From assembly GCA_007116755.1 (NCBI GenBank), contig SKHU01000070.1:1-8854 (forward strand): 8,854 nt of DNA. The letters run 5' to 3'. Below, in pieces: positions 5,871 to 8,854 of the stretch. Below the pieces are notes generated by a model. It saw only the letters and a list, made by a program, of their open reading frames with translations, did no database searches and was not told the DNA's origin. The translations under genes were made by a program, and so were the position numbers. The DNA comes from Alphaproteobacteria bacterium (lineage in GTDB: Bacteria; Pseudomonadota; Alphaproteobacteria; Micavibrionales; CSBR16-224). Position 1 is the first letter of the stretch, and every line of letters begins with the position of its first letter.

Positions 5871-8854
5871 ATGCTGAAATATTACGGGCTGAAACATTAC
5901 GGCTATGTGGCGTTTTTCTTTATTGTCACCGTATTTTTTTCTGTCGAAGCGCAGGCTTATTCGGATAAAGAGATCAGAACGGCGGACAGATATTATCAGG
6001 AACGCTCCTACCATATGGCGGCACGGGAATTTGCACCGTTTTTGCAGCGTACAGCCGCACGTGAGGAACTCGCGCGTGAAGTGTCCTTCAAATGGTCGGA
6101 CAGCGTCTTGCGCGGCCGCGATGAAAGGCAGCGCGAAGCGGCGGAAAAGAAACTGCAGGAACTGATCGGGGGAAAGGACAAAGACCGCTGGCGCGCCGAA
6201 GCGCAGGCGGCGCTGGCCGAACATTACATCAGCCGCGATCCGTGGGGACAGCAGCAGAAAATTCACGCCTATCTGGAAGAGGCGCGCGAATACTGGGCGG
6301 GATCGACCGATATCAAGACGGCGCGGCGCAAATTTATCGATACCGGTTTTCTGCTGGCCGATTATATGACGCAGCACCGCGGCTGGCACAATCCGCCGAT
6401 TCGTCCGATGCGGCTGGAAGGCGGCAGGGTTGCCGTGCCGAAACCGGGGCAGAACGGGCTGACAATCCTTTATGAAGAAATCCTGAAAATCGCCGAGAGC
6501 GAAAAAGACAAGGCGCGCGCCGCCTACGGCTATGCGATGGCCGTGCGGCACAGCGGCAGCGGAGAGGAACATATCAAACGCACTGTTGCGGCTTTTGAGA
6601 AATTTATAAAAGATCATCCGCGATCCGAATGGGCGGATGATGCGTTTTACCAGCTTGGCCTGTTTTATGAAGGGTTGAGCCGTTTTCCCGAAGCGGTGAC
6701 GGCCTATCGCGGATTGCTGGAAACATTCCGCCCCGGCGAGTCGCCGCATCTGCGGGATGTGTCACGCCGTGTCGAGCAGATTACCGCGCCGCATCTGTCG
6801 GTCGGTGTCGGCAGCGCTTTTGTACCCGGCAGCCAGATCAATTTTCAACTGCACTGGCGCAATATCGATAAAGCGGAATTTACATTCTATGAGATTGATC
6901 TGGCCGGTGAAATCGGGCGCGGCGGTTTTAATACCCGCAATGTCACGCATTATCAGGGGCTGCTGCGCGAGATGGTCGAGCAAACGGGGCGTTACCGCAA
7001 TCTGCCCGTGCATCTGCGCTGGACGGCGGAGCTGGAAGATGACGGCAAACATATGCATCACCGCAAAAATCAGGGGCTGGCGGAATGGCGCGGCAAAGAG
7101 GCAAAAGAAAGCGCCGAAAAAACGGGCGTATTGCCGCCGGGCGCATATCTTTTGACGGTCGCGGGCAGCGGAAAGCTGGTTTATGAGCTGGTGCTGGTCA
7201 GCGACTTGTCCGTTGTCAGCAAAATGGCGCAGGACAAGGCGCTGTTCTGGGTGACGGAGGCACGCACCGGAAAACCCGTCGCGGGGGCAAATCTGCGTTT
7301 TGTCTATTCATGGCATTCGCCGCAACGCGGCACGCAATGGGAAACCGCACAGGGACGCACCGGCACGGACGGGCTGTTTGTCGCAGAGCTGAAAAACGCC
7401 CGCGATCAGCACGGACAGATCAGCGGCAGTTCGACAATGTTTGCCGCCGTATCGGCAGAAGGCGGGCGGCAGGCCTTTGTGCAGAACAACAGTCACCGCC
7501 ATTACAGCGGCCATCAGCACGGCAAGGGCGACTGGTGGAGCTATGCCTTTGCCGACCGTCCGGCCTATCGTCCGGACGAAGAAATCAGTTTTAAAGGAAT
7601 TATCCGCATTCCCGATGCGCACGGTTTTTCCGTACCGTCAGGCGGCGCGTTCAAGGCGGAAATTTACGACGCACGCGGCAATAAAGTCTATGAACAGCAG
7701 CACAGGCTCAATGATTTCGGCGGGTTTGACGGCACATTGACGCTGGATGAAAAAGCGGTGCTGGGCGAATACACGCTGCGTCTGCATGAGGTGCGGTCCA
7801 ACAGGATGCTGTCTTCCCAGCCTTTGTTCCGTCTGGAGGAATACAAGCTGCCGGAATTTCTGGTGCGTGTTGCGCCGAAAACCGAAGAGGGCAGGGAAGC
7901 GCTGTTCCGCCTCGGCGACAAGGTGGAGATGGAGATTGACGCGCAATATTATTTCGGCGGCGCGGTATCGGGCGCACAGGTGACCTATCTTGTTTATCAG
8001 CGCGATTATCACCACAGCTATACGCCGCCCAAACCCTATCCGTGGTATTACCGCGACAAGCCCGGCGGCCGTATGCCGCCGCATATGCACGGCCGTCGCG
8101 GTATGCCGCATTATCATCATGTTCAGGAACGGCTGGTGACACAGGCGACAGCCGTCACGGATGAAAAGGGGCGGGCCTCTTTTACTATCGAAACGCCGGA
8201 GGATTCCGCAAATGATCTGGAATACCGCATTGAAGTGCGTGTCGTTGATCAAAGCCGCCGTGAAATCAGCGCTTCGGAAACGGTGAAAGTCACGAAAACC
8301 TCGTTTTTCGCCCATCTGGAGCCGGAAAAGAATATTTACCGCCCCGGCGATACGGTGCGTGTGAAGATCAAAACCGTGACGGCGAACGGCACGCCGGTTT
8401 CCGTCGAGGGGAAAGTCGCGGTCGCGCAGCGTCACTGGGTCGCGCCGACGCCGGAACTCCACGGTACGGAGGGCGGTTATGCCGATACGGCATCGTTTCA
8501 GAAATTCACCAAAACCGACGAGAAAGGCGAGGTCGTCTTTACGTTCGAGCCGTCGGTCAACGGCTATTACGGCGTAACCTTCACGGGATTTGACAACGGC
8601 AGGGAAGTGACGGCAACGGCGCATGTTTTTGTCTCCGACCGCCGGGCGACGGATATCGGCTACCGCTACAGCGGGCTGCAGATTATCACCGAAAAAGACA
8701 CCTATCAGGCGGGAGAAACGCTGCGGGCGATGATCGTGGCCGAACGCCCCGATACATGGGTGCTGTTCTCGCAGGAAAGCGACGGTATTTTCGGCTATGA
8801 AATGCTGTATCTGCAAGGGCCGGTGCGGATGGTGGAAATTCCTGTCACGCAGCA
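5871..8854 (+). CDS. Alpha-2-macroglobulin family protein with TPR-like N-terminus, 3' end cut by window edge
   Basis: Bacterial alpha-2-macroglobulins are large periplasmic proteins thought to trap proteases that breach the outer membrane. The visible 994 residues begin with a Sec signal peptide: a hydrophobic core at 13-24, then cleavage after VEAQA (Ala29). No lipobox Cys is present, so this is a soluble rather than lipid-anchored form. A helical region follows, with a TPR-like repeat at about 241-286 (HPRSEWADDAFYQLG). Beta-sandwich macroglobulin domains then run from about 305, including FADRPAYRPDEEISF (560-574), the conserved LEEYKLPEF (655-663), and IYRPGDTVRV near 822. Unusual His-rich segments occur at 394-397, 541-550 and 711-750, the last also rich in Pro and Tyr. 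The thioester site (CxEQ in relatives), if present, lies outside the window. The start has AGGGG six bases upstream of the ATG. No clear terminator separates it from the glycosidase gene, so co-transcription is possible. No PbpC gene, a frequent neighbour of such proteins, is seen. Confidence 0.9.
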   Translation, partial: MLKYYGLKHYGYVAFFFIVTVFFSVEAQAYSDKEIRTADRYYQERSYHMAAREFAPFLQRTAAREELAREVSFKWSDSVLRGRDERQREAAEKKLQELIGGKDKDRWRAEAQAALAEHYISRDPWGQQQKIHAYLEEAREYWAGSTDIKTARRKFIDTGFLLADYMTQHRGWHNPPIRPMRLEGGRVAVPKPGQNGLTILYEEILKIAESEKDKARAAYGYAMAVRHSGSGEEHIKRTVAAFEKFIKDHPRSEWADDAFYQLGLFYEGLSRFPEAVTAYRGLLETFRPGESPHLRDVSRRVEQITAPHLSVGVGSAFVPGSQINFQLHWRNIDKAEFTFYEIDLAGEIGRGGFNTRNVTHYQGLLREMVEQTGRYRNLPVHLRWTAELEDDGKHMHHRKNQGLAEWRGKEAKESAEKTGVLPPGAYLLTVAGSGKLVYELVLVSDLSVVSKMAQDKALFWVTEARTGKPVAGANLRFVYSWHSPQRGTQWETAQGRTGTDGLFVAELKNARDQHGQISGSSTMFAAVSAEGGRQAFVQNNSHRHYSGHQHGKGDWWSYAFADRPAYRPDEEISFKGIIRIPDAHGFSVPSGGAFKAEIYDARGNKVYEQQHRLNDFGGFDGTLTLDEKAVLGEYTLRLHEVRSNRMLSSQPLFRLEEYKLPEFLVRVAPKTEEGREALFRLGDKVEMEIDAQYYFGGAVSGAQVTYLVYQRDYHHSYTPPKPYPWYYRDKPGGRMPPHMHGRRGMPHYHHVQERLVTQATAVTDEKGRASFTIETPEDSANDLEYRIEVRVVDQSRREISASETVKVTKTSFFAHLEPEKNIYRPGDTVRVKIKTVTANGTPVSVEGKVAVAQRHWVAPTPELHGTEGGYADTASFQKFTKTDEKGEVVFTFEPSVNGYYGVTFTGFDNGREVTATAHVFVSDRRATDIGYRYSGLQIITEKDTYQAGETLRAMIVAERPDTWVLFSQESDGIFGYEMLYLQGPVRMVEIPVTQ

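Noticed and set aside
5784..6749. Long minus-strand open frame (321 codons)
   Set aside because: It lies opposite the macroglobulin gene, whose reading frame gives a signal peptide and recognisable domains. The antisense product is an Arg/Phe-rich shadow with no family features.
7638..8816. Long minus-strand open frame (392 codons)
   Set aside because: It is antisense to the macroglobulin domains, is rich in Arg, His and Phe as expected for the complement of GC-rich coding sequence, and has no recognisable motif.

Overview
The window looks like a chromosomal segment of a Gram-negative bacterium. An alphaproteobacterium fits best. The grounds are the stand-alone CheY-type receiver with an Arg-rich tail, the secreted bacterial alpha-2-macroglobulin with a Sec signal peptide, and GC-rich genes separated by short AT-rich gaps. 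This placement is inference from sequence style only. I see no transposase, integrase, phage structural gene, tRNA, rRNA or CRISPR array.

The left half (1-4375) is read entirely on the minus strand. In transcription order it holds a small basic protein with two good start sites (4375-4088), closed by an intrinsic terminator near 4059-4025. Next comes a two-gene signalling unit behind a good promoter: a single-domain receiver (3934-3413) and a helical protein with a degenerate histidine-phosphotransfer (HPt)-like segment (3405-2896). Last is an NAD-salvage unit: a divergent phosphoribosyl pyrophosphate (PRPP) synthetase-like protein (2758-1631), then one base later a long human-type nicotinate phosphoribosyltransferase (1629 to beyond the left edge). 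The first enzyme of this pair should make the PRPP that the second consumes.

The right half (4613-8854) is read on the plus strand, divergent from the left across an AT-rich gap at 4376-4612. It carries a predicted cytoplasmic five-bladed beta-propeller glycosidase of the GH32/GH68 type. After a 136-base gap comes the first 994 codons of a periplasmic alpha-2-macroglobulin family protein. That protein has a TPR-like N-terminal region, several macroglobulin domains and unusual His-rich insertions. Its thioester region, if it has one, lies beyond the right edge.

No single novel system is proven. The points most worth a second look are the receiver/HPt-like pair lacking a canonical phosphohistidine, the coupled PRPP-synthetase-like/NAPRT pair with altered active-site loops, the His-rich macroglobulin, and the two start sites of the small protein.
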